A DNA stretch of 7,404 nt from PVC group bacterium (GTDB lineage: Bacteria > Verrucomicrobiota > Kiritimatiellia > SS1-B-03-39 > UBA6053): assembly GCA_003565815.1 (NCBI GenBank), contig PXAS01000386.1:1-7404 (forward strand), in the 5' to 3' direction. The translations under genes and the position numbers were made by a program. Within the stretch, counting starts at the first letter, position 1; each line of letters begins with the position of its first letter. Positions 1 to 6,276 of the stretch are shown in pieces. The notes beneath the pieces were generated by a model. That model ran no database searches, was not told the origin of the DNA, and saw only the letters and a list, made by a program, of their open reading frames with translations.

Positions 1-1
1 A

Positions 2-895
2 AAAAAATTGGACGATCTCAACCGGATGTTCGTGGATCGTTTGGAGCCGATCATGCGGGATCTGACCCGGGCCGGCGATTTCGAAACCGCCAGGGAGATT
101 CTGGAACTCCGTAGAAAATTACGGGAGGCGCTGGGCGAAGAGGACGAAGACGGCACCCGGGATACCCGCGAATTGGGCGCCCCATCCGATCCCAACGTTT
201 ACCCCGTCAGCATTGAACCCCGCACGCTGGGGGCCGTGAGCGGAGTCAATGCCCGCAATGCCCAATTGCCCTATGAATTTCAATTGGAAGGAGCCGTGGA
301 CGTCCGGGAAAAGGATTTCCTCCTCCGGGCCGGGAGATTGACGGTCCCCGCGGAAGCAACCGCGGCCATGGTCCATCAAGCCAAGCAAAACCAGATGATC
401 ACACTGGAATTCGGCTTTCATACCAGCAACGCGCGGCAGGGCCGCCCTGAAATGGGGCTACCCTCTGGAATATTGTTGTTCGGAGAAAACCGCGAAAATG
501 CCAACGTGATCGTAACCCACGAGAGCCAAGACCTCTACCTTTATTTGCGCACCACGAGACCGCCTGACAACCGAACACACCATCGCATTCACCTCGGCAG
601 AGTCGACGGTGGACGCATGGAGCACTGGGTGGTCACCTATCGCAGCGGTGAAGTGACCGTCTACAAAGACGGCAACGAAACCAACAAAATCAGGGGAGAA
701 ATCACGGGGTTGTTGAACAATTGGGAGGTCTATCCCATCCATCTGGGTCAAATGGATACGGAACATCCGACCTCCCCCCAAATTCATTGGCGCGGCCGGC
801 TGGTCATGGCTTACATGAAGGCCAGTCACGACAGTCCCCGCGCGGTCACGGTTTCCTATGGTCGATTCGCGGATTTTGTCACCGCGCCCAGATAA
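2..895 (+). CDS. LamG / concanavalin A-like domain protein, 5' end outside the window
   Basis: The reading frame is open to the left edge (two Lys codons precede the TTG at 8, and no ribosome site is visible), so I treat it as a C-terminal fragment of 297 residues. Residues about 3-45 form a charged helical segment containing LTRAGDFETARE, followed by an acidic linker (EEDEDG). This resembles the short helical repeats that precede LamG-like domains in many Verrucomicrobiota and Planctomycetota exported proteins. From about residue 105 to the end the pattern is that of a LamG/laminin-G-like jelly roll: the central HWVVTYRSGEVTVYKDGN matches the family's 'H.v.t....g...lYvDG' core and is followed by NNWEVYPIHLG and a terminal strand. 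Such domains bind carbohydrate or protein ligands outside the cytoplasm. The real substrate is unknown, and a signal peptide or anchor would lie upstream of the window. The next gene begins 52 bp downstream on the same strand. Fold assignment is moderately sure; function is unassigned. Confidence 0.72.
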   Translation, partial: KKLDDLNRMFVDRLEPIMRDLTRAGDFETAREILELRRKLREALGEEDEDGTRDTRELGAPSDPNVYPVSIEPRTLGAVSGVNARNAQLPYEFQLEGAVDVREKDFLLRAGRLTVPAEATAAMVHQAKQNQMITLEFGFHTSNARQGRPEMGLPSGILLFGENRENANVIVTHESQDLYLYLRTTRPPDNRTHHRIHLGRVDGGRMEHWVVTYRSGEVTVYKDGNETNKIRGEITGLLNNWEVYPIHLGQMDTEHPTSPQIHWRGRLVMAYMKASHDSPRAVTVSYGRFADFVTAPR

Positions 896-947
896 TTCAT
901 TTTTCAGGAACATCCCCTTTGAACGCACATCGAATGACCCAAACGAC

Positions 948-1724
948 ATGAAGACGCTTCTCCGCTCCATCCGCACCCACATTCTAATGGGGGGCGTACT
1001 GGTTACGCCGGTGGCCGTCACGATGTGGGTGATTCTGGTGCTGGTCAGCATGCTTACCAATTCCAAGATCAGCCAATGGCTGGTCAGCCCGGTGATCGAA
1101 CGAATCCCCGGACGGGAAATCACGGCCGTGAAGGCCTTGGTCAGCTTGGCGGTGGTTCTCAGCCTGCTGTTTTTGGTGGGGGTGATTTTCCGCAATTTTC
1201 TGGGACGCCGGGTCTATGGCCTGTTGGACAAGCTCATGGAAAAAGTGCCCTTCATCAACCGGGTGTATATGTTCGTGCGCACGGTCAGCGAATCGATCGT
1301 CTCCCAAAAGGAAACCATGTTCCGGGAGGTGGTCTTGATCGAATACCCCTTGCCGGGGACGCATGCCCTCGCCTTTGTCAGTGCCCAGGTGCCACTGAAA
1401 TTCCAGGCATCCTGCCAAGGGGCGGAAACGGAACCCCACGTGTATGTCTTCCTGCCCACCACCCCCAACCCCACTTCGGGCTTCATGTTGCTGGTGCCGA
1501 AATCCAGAACCCGGAAACTGGATCTGACCGTGACCGAAGCCATGCGATTGATCGTTTCCGCCGGCGCCGCGGGTCCGGAAGACGCCAACGAGGGCCGGGT
1601 GCCCAGTTTGCTGGAAAAACTGGAGCACATGATCGACAGCAAACACAAATTTCCATTGCGTCCCAAACCGGAGGCGCCCGCGAACCTGAATTTGACCGAT
1701 CCCGAGGGGGATGTCAATCCTTGA
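948..1724 (+). CDS. DUF502 family integral membrane protein
   Basis: The product has 258 residues and belongs to the DUF502 (COG2928) family of uncharacterised inner-membrane proteins. Two hydrophobic segments are clear, at about residues 11-37 and 60-84. They precede the family's soluble part, which carries the hallmark stretches PFINRVYMFVRTVSESI (101-117), FREVVLIEYPLPG (125-137) and VFLPTTPNPTSGFMLLVPKS (167-186), then a C-terminal helix. I chose the ATG at 948 because the transmembrane pattern starts right after it, as in family members. The longer frame back to 858 would overlap the preceding gene and adds residues unlike the family. No good Shine-Dalgarno sequence is visible. The last roughly 50 residues are polar and Pro-rich, which looks like a lineage-specific tail. 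The gene is followed 24 bp later by recO in the same direction, so the two are probably co-transcribed. The biochemical role of DUF502 proteins is not known to me. Confidence 0.93.
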   Translation: MKTLLRSIRTHILMGGVLVTPVAVTMWVILVLVSMLTNSKISQWLVSPVIERIPGREITAVKALVSLAVVLSLLFLVGVIFRNFLGRRVYGLLDKLMEKVPFINRVYMFVRTVSESIVSQKETMFREVVLIEYPLPGTHALAFVSAQVPLKFQASCQGAETEPHVYVFLPTTPNPTSGFMLLVPKSRTRKLDLTVTEAMRLIVSAGAAGPEDANEGRVPSLLEKLEHMIDSKHKFPLRPKPEAPANLNLTDPEGDVNP

Positions 1725-1748
1725 GGCCGTTCGCCAACGCTTCTTGCC

Positions 1749-2540
1749 ATGCACCCTCCCCTTTTCGAGTCTCCGAATGCAGATCTGCCGTGTGTGGACG
1801 AGCGTATCGCCCGTGATTTGGCCCTGACCTTAAAATGGTTTCCCGTCACCGGCTCCTCCCGGGTCGTGGTGTGGTTCACCCGTCATCACGGTCGGCTCTC
1901 CACCCTGATCAAAGGGGCCCAACGTCCCAAAAGCTGGACCCTGGGCCAATACGATTATTTCTACACCTGCGAATTGCTTTTTTACCGACGCGCCAGCGAA
2001 GATCTCCACATTTTCAAGGAATGCGCCCCGTTGAAACGGCGCGGAGGGCTCAGACAAAACTGGCGGGGATGCGCGGCCGCCTCCCATATCGCGGATTTAT
2101 TGTATCGGGTGTCACCGCCCCTGGCGGTCTCCGCGCCGCTTTTCGACCTGACCAGCCTGGTTCTGGATTGCCTGGCCGCCGGAGAGAAAAGCCCCGCGCT
2201 CCTGTTTTGGTATGAACTACAGTTGCTTCGCGAACTGGGGGTGGCGCCCGATTTGTCCGGCAAGCCAAGCGGAGAAGTCCATTTTGCTTATGAAGAAGGG
2301 CGCGTGGTTTCCGGAAAGCCCCCGTCCTCCTCGCGGGCCGCTCCCCTCAGCGGCGGCGTTTTGGCCTTGATGCGACGCCTTTTGGACATTCCATCGCCAA
2401 TGGAAATCCAGCGCCTGCGTCTCATGCCGGGACAGGTTCAGGAAATGTCCGCCCACTTGGAGCGCTTTACCGCTTGGCACCTGGACCTGCCCATGCCCTC
2501 CCGCGATCTGGCCTTGGAGTTCATGACCCGCGTCAATTGA
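1749..2540 (+). CDS. recO: DNA repair protein RecO
   Basis: RecO works with RecR (and RecF) to load RecA onto SSB-coated single-stranded DNA during gap repair and also anneals strands, in the cytoplasm. The 263-residue product has the N-terminal OB-fold region at about 24-97, with the family core GSSRVVVWFTRHHG (35-48), the basic KGAQRPKS (55-62) and later ELLFYRR. It is followed by the helical domain, with AASHIADLLYRV (110-121), LFDLTSLVLDCLAAGE (131-146) and FWYELQLLRELGVAPDLSG (153-171). Many RecO proteins then have four zinc-binding cysteines; none is present here, so it resembles the zinc-less E. coli type. The start is uncertain: the ATG at 1749 gives about 24 residues before the usual N-terminal strand, and GTG at 1794 or TTG at 1818 would give a more standard length. 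None has a convincing ribosome site. It lies 24 bp after the DUF502 gene, and its stop overlaps the convergent birA by 8 bp. Confidence 0.9.
   Translation: MHPPLFESPNADLPCVDERIARDLALTLKWFPVTGSSRVVVWFTRHHGRLSTLIKGAQRPKSWTLGQYDYFYTCELLFYRRASEDLHIFKECAPLKRRGGLRQNWRGCAAASHIADLLYRVSPPLAVSAPLFDLTSLVLDCLAAGEKSPALLFWYELQLLRELGVAPDLSGKPSGEVHFAYEEGRVVSGKPPSSSRAAPLSGGVLALMRRLLDIPSPMEIQRLRLMPGQVQEMSAHLERFTAWHLDLPMPSRDLALEFMTRVN
2533..2540. other. Shared palindromic double stop of recO and birA
   Basis: The palindrome TCAATTGA reads identically on both strands and encodes Asn-stop (AAT/TGA) for both converging genes. recO ends with the TGA at 2538-2540, and birA ends with the TGA read from 2535 to 2533. 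The two coding regions therefore overlap by exactly this octamer. No room remains for a conventional terminator between them. Confidence 0.9.
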
Positions 2541-3513
2541 GTTCGCCACTGGTCAGCATGTGGACTTTCCCATCATCATCTTTCAGCAACAACGCGCCGG
2601 AATCATCGATATCCAACGCGGTTCCCTGAATTTTCTGACCATTGGGCAAGGTGGTGGTCACGCGGTTCCCGGAGGTCAACGTGGCCCCCCGCCAGTATTC
2701 CAGGATGTTTTTGAAATTCCCACTCCAGGCCTGCCGCAAGAGGCGGTCCATGGATTTGAGAATTTCGGAAAGCACTTCCAACCGGCTCCAGGGTTTTCCG
2801 GTGGCCATTTTCAATGAACAGGCGGTCAGGCGGAGTTCCTCCGGAAAGGTGTCCGAATCGTTGTTCACATTGAGTCCCACCCCGACAACGGCGTATTCCA
2901 CGCGGTCAAAATCGGTGCTGATTTCGCAAAGGATGCCGCCAATTTTCCGACCATCGATCAAAAGATCATTGGGCCATTTGATTCCCACCCCCTCGATCCC
3001 CAGCTCGTTCAGCGCTTCCCGGACCGCCACCGCGACCAAAAGCGGCAACAAGCCGCAACGCATGGGATCCAGCGGGGGGCGCAACACCATGGAAAAGAGG
3101 AGGGAATCCCCCTGATTGCCGAACCAGACCCGTCCCCGCCTTCCCCTTCCGGCCACCTGGATATCGGCGAGCACCAGACTTCCCTCGGCACAGCCCTCGG
3201 CGGCCATTTGTTTGGCATCGTCGTTGGTCGATTGCGTCACTTCCGAGACTTTGATGGTGCCCTTGGCAAAGCGCGTCCCTTCCAGGTGAAGATACAGGGA
3301 TTCCGGCGCGAGCACATCCGCGCGCCCGAACAGACGGTATCCTTTTCGGGGGCTGCTCTCAATCCGATACCCCTTTTCCCTCAGCCCCCTCACCTGTTTG
3401 GAAATGGCCGCCCTGGAGATATCAAACGGTTGCCGCAGGGATTCACTCGAAACCCAAGCCCCTTCGGAACTCCGCAGTGTTTTCAAGATGTGTTGTTTGA
3501 CTTTGTGTGGCAT
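2533..3513 (-). CDS. birA: Bifunctional biotin protein ligase / biotin operon repressor BirA
   Basis: BirA makes biotinyl-5'-AMP and transfers biotin to the biotin carboxyl carrier protein of acetyl-CoA carboxylase and similar enzymes. The bifunctional type also dimerises on DNA as a repressor. The 326-residue product has all three family domains. An N-terminal winged helix-turn-helix lies at about 1-62, with ISRAAISKQVRGLREKGY (32-49) followed by the wing SSPRKGYRLF. The catalytic domain at about 85-265 has QSTND (94-98), the nucleotide and biotin loop GRGRRGRVW (122-130), KWPND (179-183), KIGGILCE (190-197) and VGVGLNVN (210-217). An SH3-like C-terminal domain is at about 281-326. The loop reads QVAGRGR where QTAGRGR is usual, a mild change. 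The ATG at 3513 starts directly with the winged helix and has a GGAAAA stretch just upstream. The gene is divergent from a TonB-dependent receptor across an 89 bp gap that contains a likely BirA site, and it converges on recO with an 8 bp overlap. The retained DNA-binding domain supports a regulatory role. Confidence 0.96.
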   Translation of the reverse strand: MPHKVKQHILKTLRSSEGAWVSSESLRQPFDISRAAISKQVRGLREKGYRIESSPRKGYRLFGRADVLAPESLYLHLEGTRFAKGTIKVSEVTQSTNDDAKQMAAEGCAEGSLVLADIQVAGRGRRGRVWFGNQGDSLLFSMVLRPPLDPMRCGLLPLLVAVAVREALNELGIEGVGIKWPNDLLIDGRKIGGILCEISTDFDRVEYAVVGVGLNVNNDSDTFPEELRLTACSLKMATGKPWSRLEVLSEILKSMDRLLRQAWSGNFKNILEYWRGATLTSGNRVTTTLPNGQKIQGTALDIDDSGALLLKDDDGKVHMLTSGELN

Positions 3514-3543
3514 GGAATTTTCCGAATGGGTCGCAGAATGTGT

Positions 3544-3572
3544 TTGATTTTCTTACCTTACTTCATTATGAA
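3544..3572 (+). promoter_or_regulatory. Possible sigma70-type promoter of the TonB-dependent receptor gene
   Basis: The gap between birA and the receptor is clearly more AT-rich than the flanking genes. TTGATT (3544-3549) and TATGAA (3567-3572) each match four of six bases of the standard -35 and -10 boxes and are separated by 17 bp. Transcription would start near 3579, leaving a leader of about 24 bases. The candidate BirA dyad begins at the end of the -10 box. Both hexamers are imperfect, so the exact boxes are tentative. No equally good promoter for birA was found on the other strand. Confidence 0.4.
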
Positions 3573-3603
3573 TGCAAACTCAACCCCTCAATCAGGTTTA
3601 CAA
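3572..3603. promoter_or_regulatory. Putative BirA (biotin repressor) operator
   Basis: The right half GGTTTACAA (3595-3603) is identical to the classical BirA half-site (TTGTAAACC with a spacer and then GGTTTACAA, as in the E. coli bio operator). The mirror position after a 14 bp spacer is ATGCAAACT (3572-3580), which matches the left half at six of nine positions, including the central AAAC. Known sites have spacers of roughly 14-16 bp. The dyad starts at the likely -10 box and its last base is the A of the receptor ATG, so bound BirA would block transcription start. It also lies upstream of the divergent birA, which might be co-regulated. The site is seen in the sequence; binding is inferred from the family's known operator and from birA being adjacent. 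Confidence 0.55.
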
Positions 3604-5405
3604 TGAAAATACATTCAAAACTCCACACAATCACTGCTGTTTCTCTTTTTGCGTTTTCCAGCCTCCAGGCGGAAACCGAGCTGTCGCCCTTGTTGGTCCA
3701 GGACAGCCCCCTGGTCACCTCTCAAATCACGGGATTGGACGACAGCGTGGCCGCGCATTTGCAGCACACCCCCGGCGTCCGGGTCATTTCCCAAGGCATA
3801 CCCGGCGGTCAGTCGGATCTGAGCATTCGCGGATCCACGTTTCAGGGCGCGGGACTCAGTTTGGGCGGATTGGCGCTGCGGAATCCCCAAACCGAACACT
3901 TCCATTCGGAAATCAGTTTTCCCGCCTGGTGGCTCAGCGCCCCGGTGATTCGAACCGGGGTGGGCCAGATCGCCTATGGCGAAGGTCACCTTGCCGGCAG
4001 CGTGGCCCTCTATCCTTTGCGCGTGCAAGATCGCCGGGTGCTCTCCGCCGGCGTGGACCAGGAAGGTGGGTTTCAGGTACAGGGCGGGTTTCAACACACG
4101 GAAGAAACCCTGCATCGCAACACCTTCGGCATGGGGGCATTCGGCGGCTACGCGGATCTGCCCAACGTGGACAACCTGGGCAATGACATGGAATCCATCC
4201 GTGCAGGCGGTCAACTGCAATATCACTCCCACTTCGGCCAGGCGGACGTCTGGTTCGGCTTTCAGGAAAAAACCTTCGGCACCACCGGGTATTATGGGGT
4301 GAACCCGGATTTCCGTTCCGAAGAAAAAACGGAAGACCTGCATGCGATCGCCCTGTGGCGCACGTTTGATCCCGAGCGCCCTTTTGATTTGGGCCTGTCG
4401 ATTCGCGAATTCAAGGATGACTACCGTCTCGATCTGCCCACCGGTGAATTCCGCAACCAACACACCAGCGACATCCGCATGCTGCAAAGCGGATATCGGC
4501 ACCCCTTCGCCCATGACTTTGGCGTCACCGTTCGCGGTGCGGTGGAACAAGAGGAAATCTCAAGCAGCAATCTGGGCAACTTCGATCGCTATCGCGTTTC
4601 CGGCACGTTGTTGCCCGACGCCCTGCTCACCGAGGGCGTGCGGGTGTACGCGGGGATTCGGGCCGAGGTTTTCGAGGATTTCGACGATGAAATCCTGCCC
4701 TTGGCGCGCATTGAATTCACCGTCAGTCCCACCCTGTTCGTGTACGCGGAGTACAACGAATCCGTGCGGCAACCCAGCTTCACCGAACTGAATTACGAAT
4801 CTCCGGGCAGCTTGGGCAACAGCGGCCTAAGCACGGAAACCCGGGAAAACTTTGAAATCGGCGCCAACTGGCAACCCAATCAGGAGACCTTCGCTTCCGC
4901 GGCCCTTTTCCACAACACCAGCAAAAACACCGTGGATTGGATTCGCAGCAGTCCGGAATCCACCCGTTTTGAAGCCGAAAACATCGGCAAGGTGGACACG
5001 CTCGGTTTGGAATTGTTGGTTCGCCAGACGGTGTTGCCGAATCTGGATGTCACCGGCAACCTGGTGTTGCTGGACAAAGACGGAGACAACGAACCCCATG
5101 CCAGCCGTTACGCGCTCGACTATGCCGAACAATTGCTCACGGTACAATTGGACTGGCGCGCCACCGACCTTCTGCGGGTGGAAGCCACCCAGTCCTGGCT
5201 GAACCAATCCAAAAATGAACTCCGTGAAGGGAGTGACAGCCAATGGTTGACCTCCGTGGCCGTGCATTTCCGTCCGGAAAACATGGAGAACGTTGAATTC
5301 AGCCTGACCGGCAGCAATTTGTTCGATGACGATTTCCAGGTTTTTGCCGGCCAAAACACCTACGCCGAACGGCGTTTCTCCGCGTCCGTCAGCGTGGACT
5401 GGTAG
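3603..5405 (+). CDS. TonB-dependent outer-membrane receptor, candidate biotin-related uptake protein
   Basis: The product has 600 residues, a size typical of small BtuB-class vitamin and metal receptors. The ATG at 3603 was chosen because it begins a good signal peptide: basic MKIHSK, a hydrophobic stretch to about residue 20, then LQA before a likely cut at 23/24. The frame runs further upstream but without such a signal. AGG at 3594-3596 is a weak ribosome site. The N-terminal plug (about 35-140) shows DDSVAAHLQHTPGVRVI, SDLSIRGSTFQG and RTGVGQIAYGEGHLAGSVALYPL, matching the LxxxPGVxv, siRG and GxxxxxYGxGAxGGvvni patterns of the family. The rest is a beta-barrel with alternating strands and late motifs YAEYNESVRQPSFTELNY, LSTETRENFEIGANW and NLFDDDFQ. 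The chain ends in Trp where Phe is more usual. Transport would need TonB-ExbB-ExbD, not in this window. The substrate is not readable from the protein. Divergence from birA and the BirA-like operator point to biotin or a relative; cobalamin or a siderophore remain possible. Its 3' end overlaps prmA by 17 bp. Confidence 0.9.
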   Translation: MKIHSKLHTITAVSLFAFSSLQAETELSPLLVQDSPLVTSQITGLDDSVAAHLQHTPGVRVISQGIPGGQSDLSIRGSTFQGAGLSLGGLALRNPQTEHFHSEISFPAWWLSAPVIRTGVGQIAYGEGHLAGSVALYPLRVQDRRVLSAGVDQEGGFQVQGGFQHTEETLHRNTFGMGAFGGYADLPNVDNLGNDMESIRAGGQLQYHSHFGQADVWFGFQEKTFGTTGYYGVNPDFRSEEKTEDLHAIALWRTFDPERPFDLGLSIREFKDDYRLDLPTGEFRNQHTSDIRMLQSGYRHPFAHDFGVTVRGAVEQEEISSSNLGNFDRYRVSGTLLPDALLTEGVRVYAGIRAEVFEDFDDEILPLARIEFTVSPTLFVYAEYNESVRQPSFTELNYESPGSLGNSGLSTETRENFEIGANWQPNQETFASAALFHNTSKNTVDWIRSSPESTRFEAENIGKVDTLGLELLVRQTVLPNLDVTGNLVLLDKDGDNEPHASRYALDYAEQLLTVQLDWRATDLLRVEATQSWLNQSKNELREGSDSQWLTSVAVHFRPENMENVEFSLTGSNLFDDDFQVFAGQNTYAERRFSASVSVDW

Positions 5406-6276
5406 ACGCGCCGGTCTCCAACCAAAGGCCGCACCATTCGTGGTCGGCGTCCGAGGCGCGTTCCACGGCCCCCAATTGGGCAAAGACCGTGGATACCGCC
5501 TCGGACTCGACCGCGCGAATGCCGGAGAGAATCAAGGTTCCGGAGCAAATGGACAGGAGCCGGGGAGCCAAATCCATCAACAGCCCGCCGTACAAATTAG
5601 CGAAGACCACGGGGAACGCGGCCGGAGGCCATTCCCGGGTCAGATCCATCACTTGCAAATCGATCCCCTCCCGGATGCCGTTGAGTTCCAGGTTTTCCCG
5701 GGCCTGATTCAGGGCGACGGGATCATGGTCCACGGCGAGAATATTCGTCCAACCCAGTTTGCGGGCCGCAATGCTGATGATGGCGCTGCCGCAGCCGGCG
5801 TCGAACATGGCATCGGGTTGCAGCCCTTCGCCCACAAGCCGGTCGAGCATTTCCAGGCAATAGCGGGTGGTGAAATGGTCGCCGGTTCCGAAACTCAATC
5901 CGGGGTTGACCAGGATGACTTCCCGGCCCGGTTCGCCGTCGACCTCGTCCCGCAACCACTCCGGAACGATGTGCAAGCGTTTTCCGATGGCACGGGGCTG
6001 GAAATGGTGCCGCCAGAAGGTGGTCCAGTCTTTGCCCGGACAAATCCGCACGGAAAATTCCATGTCGGGAAATTCCGTTTGCAACACCCGCCGGACGAGT
6101 TCCGCATTGGTTTCGGCGTCAAAATAGGCCTCCAGCCAGATGACCGTCTGCCCGGGGGATTCCAGTTCCACGGGCACGGCATCGCAAATCTCCGTCATGC
6201 GTTCCATGACGTGTTCCCGTTCATTGCTCGTGCGCGTGGGCACGGCGAGGATCCATAACGTTTCGGCGTCGCTCAT
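5389..6276 (-). CDS. prmA: Ribosomal protein L11 methyltransferase PrmA
   Basis: PrmA uses S-adenosylmethionine to trimethylate lysines and the N-terminus of ribosomal protein L11. The 295-residue product has an N-terminal substrate-recognition region (1 to about 75), then the linker motif KDWTTFWRHHFQPRAIGKRL (82-101). The catalytic domain follows with NPGLSFGTGDHFTT (124-137), SAM motif I FDAGCGSAIISIAARKLG (158-175), the acidic motif AVDHDPVAL (181-189), ENLELNGI and FANLYGGLLMDLAPRL (225-240). The last resembles the ANLY motif of Thermus PrmA. Motif I has Ala where the third Gly is usual (GCGSA). The frame opens further upstream, but I chose the ATG at 6276 for three reasons: it overlaps the stop of the upstream AsmA-like gene as ATGA, it has AAGGAG upstream, and it matches family length. 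Translation is probably coupled to that gene. The 3' end overlaps the convergent receptor gene by 17 bp. Identification is firm; a paralogous methyltransferase with another substrate cannot be fully excluded. Confidence 0.92.
   Translation of the reverse strand: MSDAETLWILAVPTRTSNEREHVMERMTEICDAVPVELESPGQTVIWLEAYFDAETNAELVRRVLQTEFPDMEFSVRICPGKDWTTFWRHHFQPRAIGKRLHIVPEWLRDEVDGEPGREVILVNPGLSFGTGDHFTTRYCLEMLDRLVGEGLQPDAMFDAGCGSAIISIAARKLGWTNILAVDHDPVALNQARENLELNGIREGIDLQVMDLTREWPPAAFPVVFANLYGGLLMDLAPRLLSICSGTLILSGIRAVESEAVSTVFAQLGAVERASDADHEWCGLWLETGASTSPR

Noticed and set aside
458..1754. Two long - strand open frames and one + strand alternative frame over the LamG-like and DUF502 genes
   Set aside because: They overlap genes with family motifs and have no own ribosome site or domain.
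2543..2553. GCCACTGG resembling the B12 box of cobalamin riboswitches
   Set aside because: It lies in the end of the birA coding region, about 1 kb from the receptor and without surrounding riboswitch elements. The real 89 bp leader gap of the receptor is too short for a cobalamin riboswitch.
2523..2555. TGACC/GGTCA inverted repeat around the recO/birA junction as a bidirectional terminator
   Set aside because: Only five pairs with a loop of 23 bases and no T or A run; too weak to call.
3507..3602. Upstream extension of the receptor reading frame
   Set aside because: The extra 32 residues would overlap the birA start, would bury the signal peptide, and lie in the AT-rich regulatory gap.
3599..3604. 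TACAAT, a near-perfect -10 box
   Set aside because: It overlaps the receptor start codon and has no matching -35 box at 17 bp, so it cannot serve this gene. It is explained better as part of the GGTTTACAA half-site.
3615..4550. Long open frame on the - strand opposite the TonB-dependent receptor gene
   Set aside because: It is antisense to a gene with clear family motifs and a signal peptide, and its translation shows no recognisable domain. It is a shadow of the codon bias.
5326..6258. Long open frame on the + strand opposite prmA
   Set aside because: The - strand product is a well-supported PrmA with correct start and ribosome site; the opposite frame has no domain signal.
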